A DNA stretch of 55,000 nucleotides from Anaeromyces robustus (taxonomy: Eukaryota > Neocallimastigomycota > Neocallimastigomycetes > Neocallimastigales > Neocallimastigaceae): NCBI GenBank assembly GCA_002104895.1, contig MCFG01000182.1, forward strand, positions 1 to 55,000, written 5' to 3'. Every line of letters begins with the position of its first letter. Position 1 is the first letter of the stretch. A program made the position numbers and the translations under genes. The notes beneath the pieces are model-generated. The model saw nothing but the letters and a program-made list of their open reading frames with translations. It was not told the origin of the DNA and did no database searches. Shown here piece by piece: positions 23,601-38,600 of the stretch.

Positions 23601-26600
23601 TATTAAACTCGTAGTAGATTTATCAATACTTTTATAGCAGTTCTTGCTACTACTTTCAATAGTTTTATTTTCATCTAATATCTTACCTTTCATAGGAATA
23701 CTTAATAGTTCATATTCACATGAAAACATTTTTTTATAAAATTCTATTTCTTTATCGTAATATTCTTCCGATTTCTTTTCATTCATATATATACTATAAT
23801 CACTAAATTGGATTTCTAATTCTTGAATTATTTCATTATTATAGAAATAACTATTTAATTCATTTTTAATAATTAACATTGAAGAACCATCAGAAATGAT
23901 ATGATGCATATCAATTAACAATATTTCATTTTTAATAAAACCAATTCTTATTAATGGAGCTTCTGATAATTTAAATGGTCTAATAAATGATTTTGCATTT
24001 TCATAAGTATATTCTTCAAATAATAATAAGCATTCATCATCAATATATCCAAATATTTCTGTCTTTCCATTAACTTCCTTTTCATAATATTTGCTTCTTA
24101 AGATTTCTTGACATTTAAATATTTTATTTAATGCCATTTTAATTTTATTAATATCAATATCTTTTTTCAATTTAAATACACTTGGAATATTATACATAAT
24201 ACTATCTGGATTTTTAATTGAGTCAATATAAACACCCAATTGTTGTGAAGTTATTGGGAATTCTTTACTATTATATTTCTTTATAACTTCCATTTGATAT
24301 GAATTTTTATTATTAGTTAATATATCTTCAATATATTCGCTAATTTCACTTACTAAAGGATGCGATAATATATCTTTTATATAGAGTTTTATATTCAATT
24401 CCTTTTCAATCATTGATATAATTCTTATAGCGTTTAAACTATCACCTCCTAATTCAAAGAAATCGCTCATTTTTCCAATTTTACTTTCATCAATATTTAA
24501 TGTTTTACTATATACATTACATATTAATTTTTCAGTTTCAGTTTCTGGAGCAACATATTGTTCATTAATTAAATCATTAATATTTGGAATTGGTAAACTT
24601 TTTTTATCTAATTTTCCACTAGATGTAATTGGTAAATTATATATACGAATGAAATAATTTGGAATCATGAAACTTGGAAGTTTTAATTTTAAACTCTTTC
24701 TAATATCTTTACCTGTAATGTTATTTTTACTAATATAATAACCGGTTAAGTATTTATTACCATTTTCTTTATTATTATCAATAACTATAGCATAATCAAT
24801 TCCATTTATTTCTTTCATTGTATTTTCTATTTCACTTAATTCAATTCTTTGTCCATTAATTTTTACTTGGAAATCAGCTCTTCCTAAACAAATAATTTCA
24901 CCTTCTTTTGTCCATTTACCTAAATCTCCTGTGCGATACATTTTATTTGATGATCCATTAATAGAGTTGTAGTATGGACAATTAACAAATTTTTCCTTGG
25001 TTAAATCTTCACGGTTCAAATAACCTTTACCAACACAGTTTCCTCCAATGAAAATTTCACCTTCAACTCCAATCGGAACTGGTTTTAAATATTTGTCTAA
25101 TATATATATCTTACAATTACATAGTGGTTTACCGATGGTTATGGAAGTATTATTATTTTCAAAATTATTTAATTCATTATTCTCAAACTTTTTAAGTGTA
25201 CAACATACTGTAGTTTCAGTTGGTCCATAATAATTTATTAATGTCGCTTTACTACAGTTCTTAATATCTTGAATAATGTCAGAATTTAATTTTTCTCCCC
25301 CTAAACCAATCCATTTAACATTTTTTAATGCCTTTTTAAATCCTTCATCCTTGATATAGTTCTTTATTCGAGATTGCACGCTACAAATATAATTTACATT
25401 ATATTTAATAATTAAATCACTAAGCATTTCTGAATTATTAAATTCTTCATCATTACAAAGTACTACTCTACATCTTTTATATAAAGGATAATAAATTTCA
25501 ATTAATGACATATCAAAAGTAAATTTTGAGAATGCTAAAGCATTTTCAAATCCGTAATCATAAATATTTTCATTGCCATTAAAATGTTGACTATATAAAC
25601 AAAAGTTTGTCATATTATTATGAGTCATCATAGTTCCTTTTGGCTTACCTGTAGTACCAGAAGTGAAAAATACATAACATAAATCATCACTGTTATTAAT
25701 ATTAGTAATTTCGAAAACATTATCTTTATAATTATGTTTTTGTAATTCATATTCAATAACATTGTCAAATTTAATTTTACGTTCTGTTTCAATATTTGTA
25801 ATATATTTTAGAATAAATTTAGCGTTAACTTCATTAATCATATATTCAATACGTTCTTTTGGGAAGTCTGGATCTATTGGTAAAAATGCTGCACCAGATT
25901 TCATTATAGCTAATGTAGCAATTACAAAGTAATGAGAACGTTCACTAATGATTGGAACAATATCTCCTCTACCAATATTTTCTTTTCTTAAATAATGTGC
26001 TAAAGAATTACTCATTTCGTCTAATTTCTTAAATGTAATTTCATTATTGTTACATACAATAGCACATTTGTTAGGTATTTCTTTAGCTACTTTACTAAAT
26101 TCTTCATGATAGAATTTATTTCTATCATAATTGTATTCATTATTATTGAATGTTTCAATTATTCTTTCTTTTTCAATTTTTGGAATATATTCAATATTAT
26201 GAATATTATTATTATATTCATTAATATTTTTGGCTACTTCCAGGTAACTATCAATTATATTATTAATAATTTTTGATTCATAAAGATGGTCATTATAGAT
26301 GATTGAAATTAAATAGTTTTCTTCGTTTTCAACAACATTAAAAGTAATATCAAATTTTGAATTCTCTTTATTAAGCAATTCATTAGAACTTTCATACAAT
26401 GTAAACATATTTTCATTATTATCATCCGAAAATATTGAATTCTCTGAATTATTATTATTAAACATTACTTTTGGTTGAAAAACAAATGAGTTGTTTATTT
26501 TCTTTAACTTCAATAATTTCAATAATTCTGAAAATGAAATATCTTGATTATTATACATTTCCATTAAATTATTCATATTTTGCTTTATAATTTCAAGTAA

Positions 26601-29600
26601 TGAACTTTCTTCATCGTCATATTTCAATAAAATTGGTTGGGTACTAACAAACATACCAATCATATTTTCTGTATAATGATTATTTCTATTGGCATTAACT
26701 ATTGAACTATAAACTATATTTTGTCCACTATATTTGGATAAGACATATCCATATATAGTAATGAAGAATGCTGCTTTACTTATTCCATGCTTTTTAATAT
26801 ATTCATTTATTAAACTCGTAGTAGATTTATCAATACTTTTATAGCAGTTCTTGCTACTACTTTCAATAGTTTTATTTTCATCTAATATCTTACCTTTCAT
26901 AGGAATACTTAATAGTTCATATTCACATGAAAACATTTTTTTATAAAATTCTATTTCTTTATCGTAATATTCTTCCGATTTCTTTTCATTCATATATATA
27001 CTATAATCACTAAATTGGATTTCTAATTCTTGAATTATTTCATTATTATAGAAATAACTATTTAATTCATTTTTAATAATTAACATTGAAGAACCATCAG
27101 AAATGATATGATGCATATCAATTAACAATATTTCATTTTTAATAAAACCAATTCTTATTAATGGAGCTTCTGATAATTTAAATGGTCTAATAAATGATTT
27201 TGCATTTTCATAAGTATATTCTTCAAATAATAATAAGCATTCATCATCAATATATCCAAATATTTCTGTCTTTCCATTAACTTCCTTTTCATAATATTTG
27301 CTTCTTAAGATTTCTTGACATTTAAATATTTTATTTAATGCCATTTTAATTTTATTAATATCAATATCTTTTTTCAATTTAAATACACTTGGAATATTAT
27401 ACATAATACTATCTGGATTTTTAATTGAGTCAATATAAACACCCAATTGTTGTGAAGTTATTGGGAATTCTTTACTATTATATTTCTTTATAACTTCCAT
27501 TTGATATGAATTTTTATTATTAGTTAATATATCTTCAATATATTCGCTAATTTCACTTACTAAAGGATGCGATAATATATCTTTTATATAGAGTTTTATA
27601 TTCAATTCTTTTTCAATTAATGATGATGCTCTGATTGCATTTAAACTGTCACCTCCTAATTCAAAGAAATCACTCATTTTTCCAATTTTATTATCATTGG
27701 TATTAAATATCTTACTATAAATTCCACAAATAACTTTTTCAATTTCACTTTCAGGTGGTATATACTGTTCCTTTATTAATTCATCCATATTTAATTCTGG
27801 TAATTGTCTTTTATTTAATTTACCACTAGATGATAAAGGAAATTCAGAAATTCTTTTATAATAATTTGGAATCATGTATCTTGGTAAAGTTTTAGATAAA
27901 TAGGATCTAATTATTTTACTATCAATATTTTTTTGAGAAATATAATAGCATACCAAGTATTTTTCACCTTTTTCATTAACTTTATCAACAACAACAGATC
28001 GGTTAATGTCTTCAATTTCATTAATAGCATTTTCAATTTCACCTAACTCTATTCTTTGTCCGTGAATTTTTACCTGGAAATCCATTCTTCCTATATAATC
28101 AACTTCTCCATTTTCAGTCCATTTTCCTAAATCACCTGTACTATACATAATCTTATTATGTTTATCATTATTATAATTAAATGGATTATCAATAAATTTT
28201 TTCTTTGTTAATTCTTCACGATTAAGATATCCTTTACCAACTCCATATCCCGCAATATAAATTTCACCTTCAACACCTACTGGTACTGGTTTCAAATATT
28301 TATCTAATATATAAATTTTACAATTACATATTGGTTTTCCGATTGTAATTTTATCCTCTTTGTCTTCATTTATTTCTTTATATGTACAATAATAACATTC
28401 TGTTGGCCCATAACCATTAATTATTTTACAATTGCTATATTGATGGATTTGCTTACATAAACTTAATGGTAATTCTTCACCAGAAAAAATAGCTGCTTTA
28501 ATAATTTTTAATGAATTTTTAAAATCATCGTTTTCTAAAAATAATTTAAATCGACTTGGTGTTGTATTAATTAAATCAACATTATTCTTTAATATATAAT
28601 CAGACAATAATGTAATATTTTCACTTAAATATTCATCAACTAAAATGATTTTCAATCCATGTATTAAACTGTATGCAATTTCATTATGAGTAATATCAAA
28701 CGAGAAATTTGTAATTGCTAATATATTATTAATATTCTCATTTCTTAATAAATTGTATAAACTTAAATTATCACGATTATTAAATTTTCTTAAATAATTA
28801 TAAATATTAAAATGACTAACTAATGTTCCTTTTGGTTTTCCTGTAGTACCTGAAGTAAATAACACATAGCAAATATCATCAGGCTCATTTATATTATTTA
28901 TCAAAGTTATATTTTTTGTATAATTATGGTTTCCAATATTATACATTTTATATTGAATATTATATATATTAATTAATTCATTAACTATATTATCTGTATT
29001 GTGATAAAGAATAACTTTTGGTTTTACATCTTCCAGTAAAAACATAATACGATCTAAAGGCAATTTTGTATCAATTGGCAAATATGCACCACCGCTTTTA
29101 GAAATTGAAACTATACTTATAATGAAATAATGTGAACGATCACATATTACAGGAATGATGTCGTTTCTAGTTACTCCGCAATTTCTTAAATAATTAGCTA
29201 ATGAATTTGTCATTTCATCTAATTCTTTATAATTAATTTTTATATTATTACTTACAATGGCACATTTATCTGGATATTGTTGACTTATCTTACTAAATTC
29301 TTCATGATAAAATTTATCACAATTATAATAATTAACATCACTGTTAAATTCATTAATAATTTTCTCTTTCTGGTCTTCGGGAATATATCTAATATTCGTA
29401 ATATTATTATCATAGCTTTTAATATTTTTAACTATTTCAATTATACTACTTAAAATACTTTCAATGATTATTGAATTATAAATATTTGGATTATATTCCA
29501 TTGTTAATAGATAACCTTCTTCTTTCTCAATAACAAATAACATTATATCAAATTTTGAATTATTTATTAAATTAACATCGGATTTAGATTTTGGTTTATT

Positions 29601-32600
29601 TTGAAAATCAATATCATCATAATATTCTGAAAATATTGAATTATTTAATCCATCAGTTTTAGGTTGATATATAAATGAATTATTTGTTTTCTTCAAGTTT
29701 AATAATTGTATTAATTCCGAAAATGATACATCTTGATTATCATATATATTCATTAATATTTTCATATTACGTTTAATAACATCTTTCAAAGTAACGTTTT
29801 TATCATTAAATTTAATTAAAATTGGTAAAGTACTAACGAACATTCCTAGCATATTTTGAATGTAGTGATTATTTCTATTAATGCTAATTATTGATGTATA
29901 GATTTCATCTTGTCCACTATATTTAGATAAAATATAACTATATATACTTATAAAGAAAGCTGTTTTACTAATTCCTTGTTTTTTAATATAATCATTAATT
30001 AATTTGCTTACATTTTCATCAATATATTTACTACATGTACCAGTATATTCTTTTTCATCTTTTTCTTTTATATAATTTTTTTCTTCAATTTTTGGTATAT
30101 TTAATAATTCATATTCACCTGAAAACATTTCTTTATAAAATTCAATTTGTTTATTATAATAACCATTATTTTTCTTCTCATTCAAATCAATAGCATAATC
30201 ACTAAATTGAATTTCTAATTTATTTATTTCCCCATTATTATAATAATTATTTAATTCATTTAGAATAATTAATAAAGTTGAACCATCAGATATGATATGA
30301 TGTATATCAATTAATAATACCTCATTTTTAATAAAACCAACTCTTATTAATGGTGCTACTGATAAATTAAATGGTCTAACAAATGAATTTAAATTTTCAT
30401 ATGTATATTCTTCAAATTGTAATGAACACTCATCATCAATAAATCCATATATTCCTGTTTTGCCATTTATTTCTTTTTCATAATATTTAGTTCTTAAAAT
30501 TTCCTGGTCTTTAATTATTTGTTTAAATCCTTCTTTAATTTTTTGTATATTTATATTTCCATTCAATCTATAATAATTTGGCATATTATAGATAATATTA
30601 TTTGGATTTTTAATAGAATCAAGATAAACACCTAATTGTTGAGATGTTATAGGGAAATATTTACTATTATATCTTTTAATTATTTCATTTTTACGTGGTT
30701 TGCCATTATCATTATTAATTATGCTTTCAATATATTTACATAAATCAACTATTAATGAATACCTAAAAATGTTTTTAATTTCCATTTTTATATTTAATTT
30801 CTTTTCAATTAAAGATATAATTCTTATAGCATTTAAACTATCACCTCCTAATTCATAAAAATCACTAGTTTTTCCGACTTCGTTTTTATTAATATTAAAT
30901 ATTTCTGCATATATATCACATATCATTTTTTCAATTTCAGTTTCAGGTTTTACATATTGTTCATTAATATAATCATTTAAATTAGGTTCAGGCAAAGCTT
31001 TTCTATTTAATTTTCCATTATTTGTCATAGGTATCTTTTCAATTCTTATAAAGAAATTTGGAACCATATACATTGGAAGTTTTTTCCTAAGATAATCACG
31101 GATAATTTTATTATTAATATCATATTTACTAGTATAATATCCAACTAAATATTTATCACCTGATTCTTTTTCTTTATCAATAACAATACTATGTTCAATT
31201 CCTTCAATTTCCATTATTACACTTTCAATTTCACCTAATTCAATTCTTTGACCATGGATTTTAACTTGGAAATCAATTCTTCCTAAAAATTCAACTTCAC
31301 CATTTTCTAACCATCTTCCAAGATCACCTGTTTTATACATTAATTCACTATGAATATTATTACTATTTTTATTAAATGAACATTTAACATATTTTTCTTT
31401 AGTCAACTCCTCACGATTAAGGTAACCTTTACCAACACCATATCCACCAATATATATTTCACCATTTACACCAACAGGAACTGGTTTTAAGTCTTTATCT
31501 AAAATATAAATCTTATAATTGCATTGAGGTTTTCCAATAGTTATTATATCTTCCATTTCATTAACTTCTTTATATGTACATGTTATTGTACATTCTGTTG
31601 GACCATATCCATTATATATTTTACAATTTGAGTATATGTGAATATTTTTACAAAGTTCTTTCGATAATGTTTCACCTGATAAAATTACTGATTTAATATT
31701 CTTTAAAGCTTTTCTAAAATCTTCATTTTCTAAATATAATTTAAGTCTGGTAGATGTTGTATTAATAAGATCAACATTATTATCTAAAATATATTTAGAT
31801 AATAATGATATATTACTAGATGTATTTTCATCTGATAATATAATAGTTAATCCATGAACCAAGCTTAAAGTAATTTCAATATATGAAATATCAAATGAAA
31901 AATTGGAAATTGCCAAAATATTTTTGGTTTTATTATTTTTATATATTATATCACTTATACAATGATTACTAGTATCATTGTTATTGCTATCATTATTGTT
32001 AAATGATCTTATGAAATTAAATAAATTTAAATGACTAATTAAAACACCTTTTGGTTTTCCTGTAGTACCTGATGTAAATAATACGTAACATGTATCATCA
32101 ATTTTATTTACATTATTAATTGAATTTTTATTAATATTGTAGTTGTGATTCTTTATGTTATATAACTTATATTGACTGTTTACAGTGTTAAAGATTATTT
32201 CATTATTCTCACTGTATAAAACAATTTTTGGGTTGACTTCATTTAATATATATTGAATACGATCAATAGGTAATTTTTTATCAATAGGTAAAAATGCACC
32301 ACCAGCTTTAGAAATTGCAATAATGCTAATAATATAGAAAGGTGATCTTTCATTAATAACTGGAATAATATCATTTCTTTTAATTCCAAAATTACGTAAA
32401 TAATGAGCTAAAGAATTTGTCATTTCATCTAATTTCTTATAATTAATTTTAGTATTATTATATACTAAAGCACAATTATCAGGATGTTCTTTAGCCATAC
32501 GACTAAACTCATTGTGGTAAAAGTTTTCACATCCTTTATTATATTCATTATCATTAAACTTACAAATTATTCTATTCTTTTCAATTTCTGGAATATATTC

Positions 32601-35600
32601 AATTTCATTAATTATTTTATTAAAATCTTTAAAATTATTAATTACTTCAATATAGCTATTAACAAAATTTTCCATTATTTTATTATCATATATATTAGTG
32701 TTATATTCAATCAAGATATCATAAGTTTCTTTATTCTCTATAACATAAAACATAATATCAAATTTCGAAATATTACTTTTATCATTATTTTTATTTATCA
32801 ATAATTCATATTCATCATTTATTATTAATATATCATCATTTTTATCATTATTAGAATTTATTGATGCCTTTGGTTGATAAACAAATGAGTTATTTAATTT
32901 CTTTAAATTTAGTAAATTAGTTAATTCTGAAAAGGATACATCTTGATTATCATATATTTCCATTAAATTATTCATGTTATTTTTAATCATATCTAAAAAT
33001 GTATCTTTTTTATTATCATATCTTAAAATAATAGGTTGAGTACTAACAAACATTCCTATCATTTTTTCTGTGTATTTATTATTTCTATTATTATTAATAA
33101 TAGAAGAATAGATAATATCTTGACAACTATATTTCGATAAGACATATCCATATACACTAAGGAAAAATGAAGTTTTACTAATTGAGTTATATTTTATATA
33201 TTCATTAATTGATTTACTTAAATTTTCATTAATATTTATTTTAAATTTGTTAATACTTCCTAGATTATTTCTTTCATTTTCTTTCTTCAAAAAATTATCT
33301 TTCATTTTTATATTCAATGTTTCATATTCACATGAAAACATTTTTTCATAAAATTTTATTTGTTCATCGTAAAAACCATTTTTCATTTTTTCATTGAAAT
33401 CAATAGCATAATCATTAAATTGAATAATTAAGTCCTCAATTTTACCAAAATTATAATAATTATTTAATTCTTTTTGTATAATATACATAGTAGACCCATC
33501 TGAAATCATATGATGCATATCAATTAAAAGAATTTCATTTTTAATAAATCCAATTCTTATTAATGGAGCTTTATTTAAATTAAATGGTCTAACAAACGTA
33601 TTTGCATTTTCATAGGTATAATTTTCAAATTTCAATTTACATTCATCATCTATAAATCCGTATACCTCAGTTTTTCCATCTATTTCCTTTTGAGAGTACT
33701 TACTTCTTAAAATTTCTTGATTTTTGAATAATTTATTAAATCCTTCTTTAATTTTATTAATATTGACATTCTTTTTCAATTTAAAGTACATAGGTACATT
33801 ATACATAATAGTTTCAGGATTTTTAATTGTTTCAATATAAACACCAAATTGTTGAGATGTAACTGGAAATTCTTTACTATTGTATTTTTTAATCACTTCT
33901 ATTTTGTTCTTATCCTTTTCATTTTCTAATATTTTTTCTATTAGATAACTTAAATCTTTAATAACTGAATTAGAAGTTATATCTTTCATACTAATTTTAA
34001 TATTAAATTCTTTCTCAATTTTCAAAATAATTCTAATTGCATTCAAACTATCACCTCCTAATTCAAAGAAATCACTAAATTTTCCAATTTTTTTTTCGTC
34101 TGTACTAAACACAGCACTAAAGATTTTACATATATATTTTTCAATTTCAGTTTCTGGTGCAACATATATTTCACTAATAACTAAATCTTTACTTGATATT
34201 TCTGGTAAATTCTTTCTATCTAATTTTCCATTATTTGTTACTGGGATTTCATATATTCTTTTGAAATATTTAGGTATCATGTATAAAGGAATTTTATCCT
34301 TTAAATATTTTCTAATATCTAATGAATTAATTTCTTTTGAACAAACATAATATCCAACTAAATCTTTTTCTTCATTATCATTTATTTTATCAATAATAAC
34401 ACAATTTTCAATTCCATTCATTTCTTTAATTACATATTCAATTTCTCCCAATTCAATTCTTTGTCCATGAATTTTAACTTGGAAATCAATTCTTCCTAAA
34501 CAAATTACTTCACCATTTTCTGTCCATTTACCAAGATCTCCTGTTTTATACATAATATTATTATACTTATCACTAGAATAATTAAATGAATTTTCAATGA
34601 ATTTTTCCTTTGTTAATTCCTCACGATTAAGGTATCCTTTAGCAACACCACATCCTCCAATATATATTTCACCTTCAACTCCTATTGGAACTGGTTTCAA
34701 ATATTTATCTAATATATATATTTTACAATTACATAATATTTTACCAATAGTTACTGATTGATTTCCATGATATTTCATATTATAATTTTCAATTCTTTTT
34801 ATACTACATGCAGCTGTAGCTTCGGTTGGACCATAAGCATTAAATATTTCTGCATTTGTACTTCTTTTTACCATTTGAATTGTATCAACTGTTAAATTTT
34901 CTCCACCAAATAATATCCAGTTCAAATTTTTTATTGAATTTCTAAACTTTTCTTCATTCAAATAGTTTATAAATCTTGAAGGAACGGTTACAATATACTT
35001 GACATTATTCTTAATAATTAATGAACTTAATAACAATGAATTATTATATTCTTCATCATTACATAAAATTATTTTTGCATTTCTTATTAATGAATAATGA
35101 ATTTCTGTTACAGACATATCAAATGTAAATTTAGAAAATGCTAAAACATTATCAAATTCATCACCATATATATCTTTTGTGCCATTTATTGTTTGACTAT
35201 AAAGACAATAATTTATTAAATTGTTGTGAGTAATCAATGTACCCTTTGGTTTTCCTGTTGTACCTGATGTAAATAATATATAACATAAATCATCACTTTG
35301 ATTAACATTATCAATTTCAAATTTATCTTCATTATAATTATGATATTGTAAATCATATACAGTTGTATTTTCAAATTGAATTTTATTATTTATATCTTTA
35401 TCCGTAGTATATTTCAATATTAATTTAGCTCTTGCTTCATTGATCATATATTCTATTCTTTCATATGGATATTCTGGATCAATTGGTAAATATGCTGCAC
35501 CTGATTTCATAATTCCAATAATAGCAACGACAAAGTAGTAAGATCTTTCACTTATGACTGGAATAATATCTCCTCTTCTAATTCCTTGTTTTCTTAAATA

Positions 35601-38600
35601 ATGTGCTAATGAATTTGACATTTCATCCAACTGTTCATATGAAATTTCCATATTATTATTAACAATAGCACACTTTTTAGGATTTTCTTTTGCAATTTTG
35701 CTAAATTCTACATGATAAACTTTATTACATTCATAATTATATATATTAGAATTAAATTCTTCAATGATTTTTTCTTTTTCATTTAAAGGAATATATTCAA
35801 TATCTTTAAAACTACTTCCAAATTCTTTAATATTTTTAAGAACTTCCATATAACTATCCAAAATCTTATTAATAATAATAGAATCATATTTATCTTTATT
35901 ATATTCGATGGATACAATATAATTATCTTCTTTTTCTTCAATAGTAAATGTAATATCAAATTTAGTATTATTATTTTTAATATTATATTCACTTAATGAA
36001 TTTAAATTTAAAATTGTATATTCATTAAAATCTCCATCAAATAACTCCTTATTATTATTATTATTATTTTGTAATGAATTTATTTTTGGTTGGAAAATAA
36101 ATGAATTATTAACTTTTTGTAATTTTAATGATGTCAATAATTCTGCAAATGAAATATCTTGATTATTATAAACATCAACTAATAAATTCATATTATTTTT
36201 AATGATATCAAGGAATGAATTATTTATATTATCATATTTTAATAATATTGGTTGTGTAGTAACAAACATACCGATCATATTTTCTATATAATGATTATTT
36301 CTGTTAATATTCATAATAGAACTATATATATTATCTTGTCCACTATATTTCGATAATACATATCCATATATACTAAGGAAAAATGCTGTCTTACTAATTC
36401 CATTTTTCTTTATATATCTGTTGATTATTTCAGTCATTGATTCATTTATAATTCTATTATATTTATTATTATTATTATCATTATTTTTATTATTATTTTC
36501 ATTATTATCATTATCCATTTTAACCGAATTCTTATTATTTGTGGATATATTTAATAATTCATAATCACATGAAAACATTTTTTTATAAAATTCAATTTGA
36601 TTTTCATAATATCCTTCTTTCATTTTATTATTTAAATTAATAGCATAATCACTAAATTGAATTTCTAATTTTTCATTTTCAATACCATTATAATAATTTG
36701 TTAATTCATTTACAATAATTAATATTGATGCTCCATCTGAAATAATATGATGAATATCAATTAATAATATTTCATTACCAACAAATCCAACTCTTATTAA
36801 AGGTGCTTCTGATAAATTAAATGGTCTAATAAATGATTTTATATTTTCTAAATTGTAAGTTTCAAATTCCAATTGAGAATTATCATCAATAAATCCATAA
36901 ATTTCGGTTTTACCATTTACTTCTTTTCCATAATATTTACTTCTGAGAATATCATGATTTTTAAATATATTTTGGAATCCTTCTTTTATTAATTCAATAT
37001 TGACATTTTTATTCAATTTAAAGAAAACTGGTATATTGTAAATTATAGAATTTTGATTTTTGATTGAATCAAGATAAACACCTAATTGTTGAGATGTTAT
37101 TTGGAATTCTTTACTATTATATTTTTTAATAATTTCCATTTTATGTGTTGTATCTTTTTCATTATTCAATATATTTTCTATATGGTTACTTAAATAAGTA
37201 ATAATTGGATTAGAAAGAATATCTTTCATACTTATTTTAATATTATAAATTTTCTCCATTTTTGAAGTTACTCTAATAGCATTTAAACTATCACCTCCTA
37301 ATTCAAAGAAGTCATTTAATTTTCCAATTTCTTTTTCATTAATATTAAATACTTCACTGTAAATTTTGCATATGTTTTCTTCAATTTCTGTTTCTGGTGC
37401 AATATATTTTTCTCTACTTAAATCTTCAAATGATATTTCTGGTAAAGCTTTTCTATCTAATTTACCATTATTTGTTAAAGGAATATTGAATATTCTTTTA
37501 AAGTATTTAGGTATCATATGAATTGGTATTCTTTTTGTTAAATATTTTCTTATATCTAATGAATTGACATTTTTTGAACTAATATAATATCCAACTAAAT
37601 CTCTTTCTCCATTTATCATTTTATCAATGACTACACAATTATCTATATCATTCATTTCTCTAAGTGCGTATTCAATTTCTCCTAATTCAATTCTTTGTCC
37701 ATTAATTTTTACTTGGAAATCAGTTCTTCCTAAACAAATTACTTCACCATCTTCTGTCCATTTTCCCATATCCCCTGTTCTATACATTTTTGGTTTAAAT
37801 TCATTATTTTCATAATATGGGCAATCAATGAATTTGTTATCTGTCAATACTTTATTATTTAAATATCCTTTACCAACACCATATCCTCCAATGAATATCT
37901 CACCTTCTATTCCTATTGGAACTGGTTTTAAATATTTATCTAAAATATAGATCCTAAAGTTACATAATGGTTTTCCAACTGTAATCACAGTGTCATTATT
38001 ATTACTAGAATTTTTACTTATATTAAGAAATTTAATATTAGAAACAACTGAAGTTTCTGTTGGTCCATAAACACTTAAAATTTCACTATTACTCATTTCT
38101 CTAATCCTCTTAACCAATGTATAATCTACTTTCTCACCACCTAACATAATCCACTTAACGTTTTCAATTGACTTTTCAAATTCCTTATAATTTATGTAAT
38201 TTCCAAATCTAGATGGAACTGTAAATATATACTTTATATTATATTTTAATATTAATGAACTGATCAATATTGGATTATTAAATTCATCATCATTACATAA
38301 TATAATTCGACTTCCTCTTAATAGAGGATAATTAATTTCTCCAATTGAAATATCATGAGTAAATTTACATATTGCTAAAACATTATCAAATTCATCACCA
38401 TATATATCTTTTGTGCCATTTATTGTTTGACTGTAAAGACAATAATTTATTAAATTGTTGTGAGTAATCAATGTACCCTTTGGTTTTCCTGTTGTACCTG
38501 ATGTAAATAATATATAACATAAATCATCACTTTGATTAACATTATCAATTTCAAATTTATCTTCATTATAATTATGATATTGTAAATCATATACAGTTGT

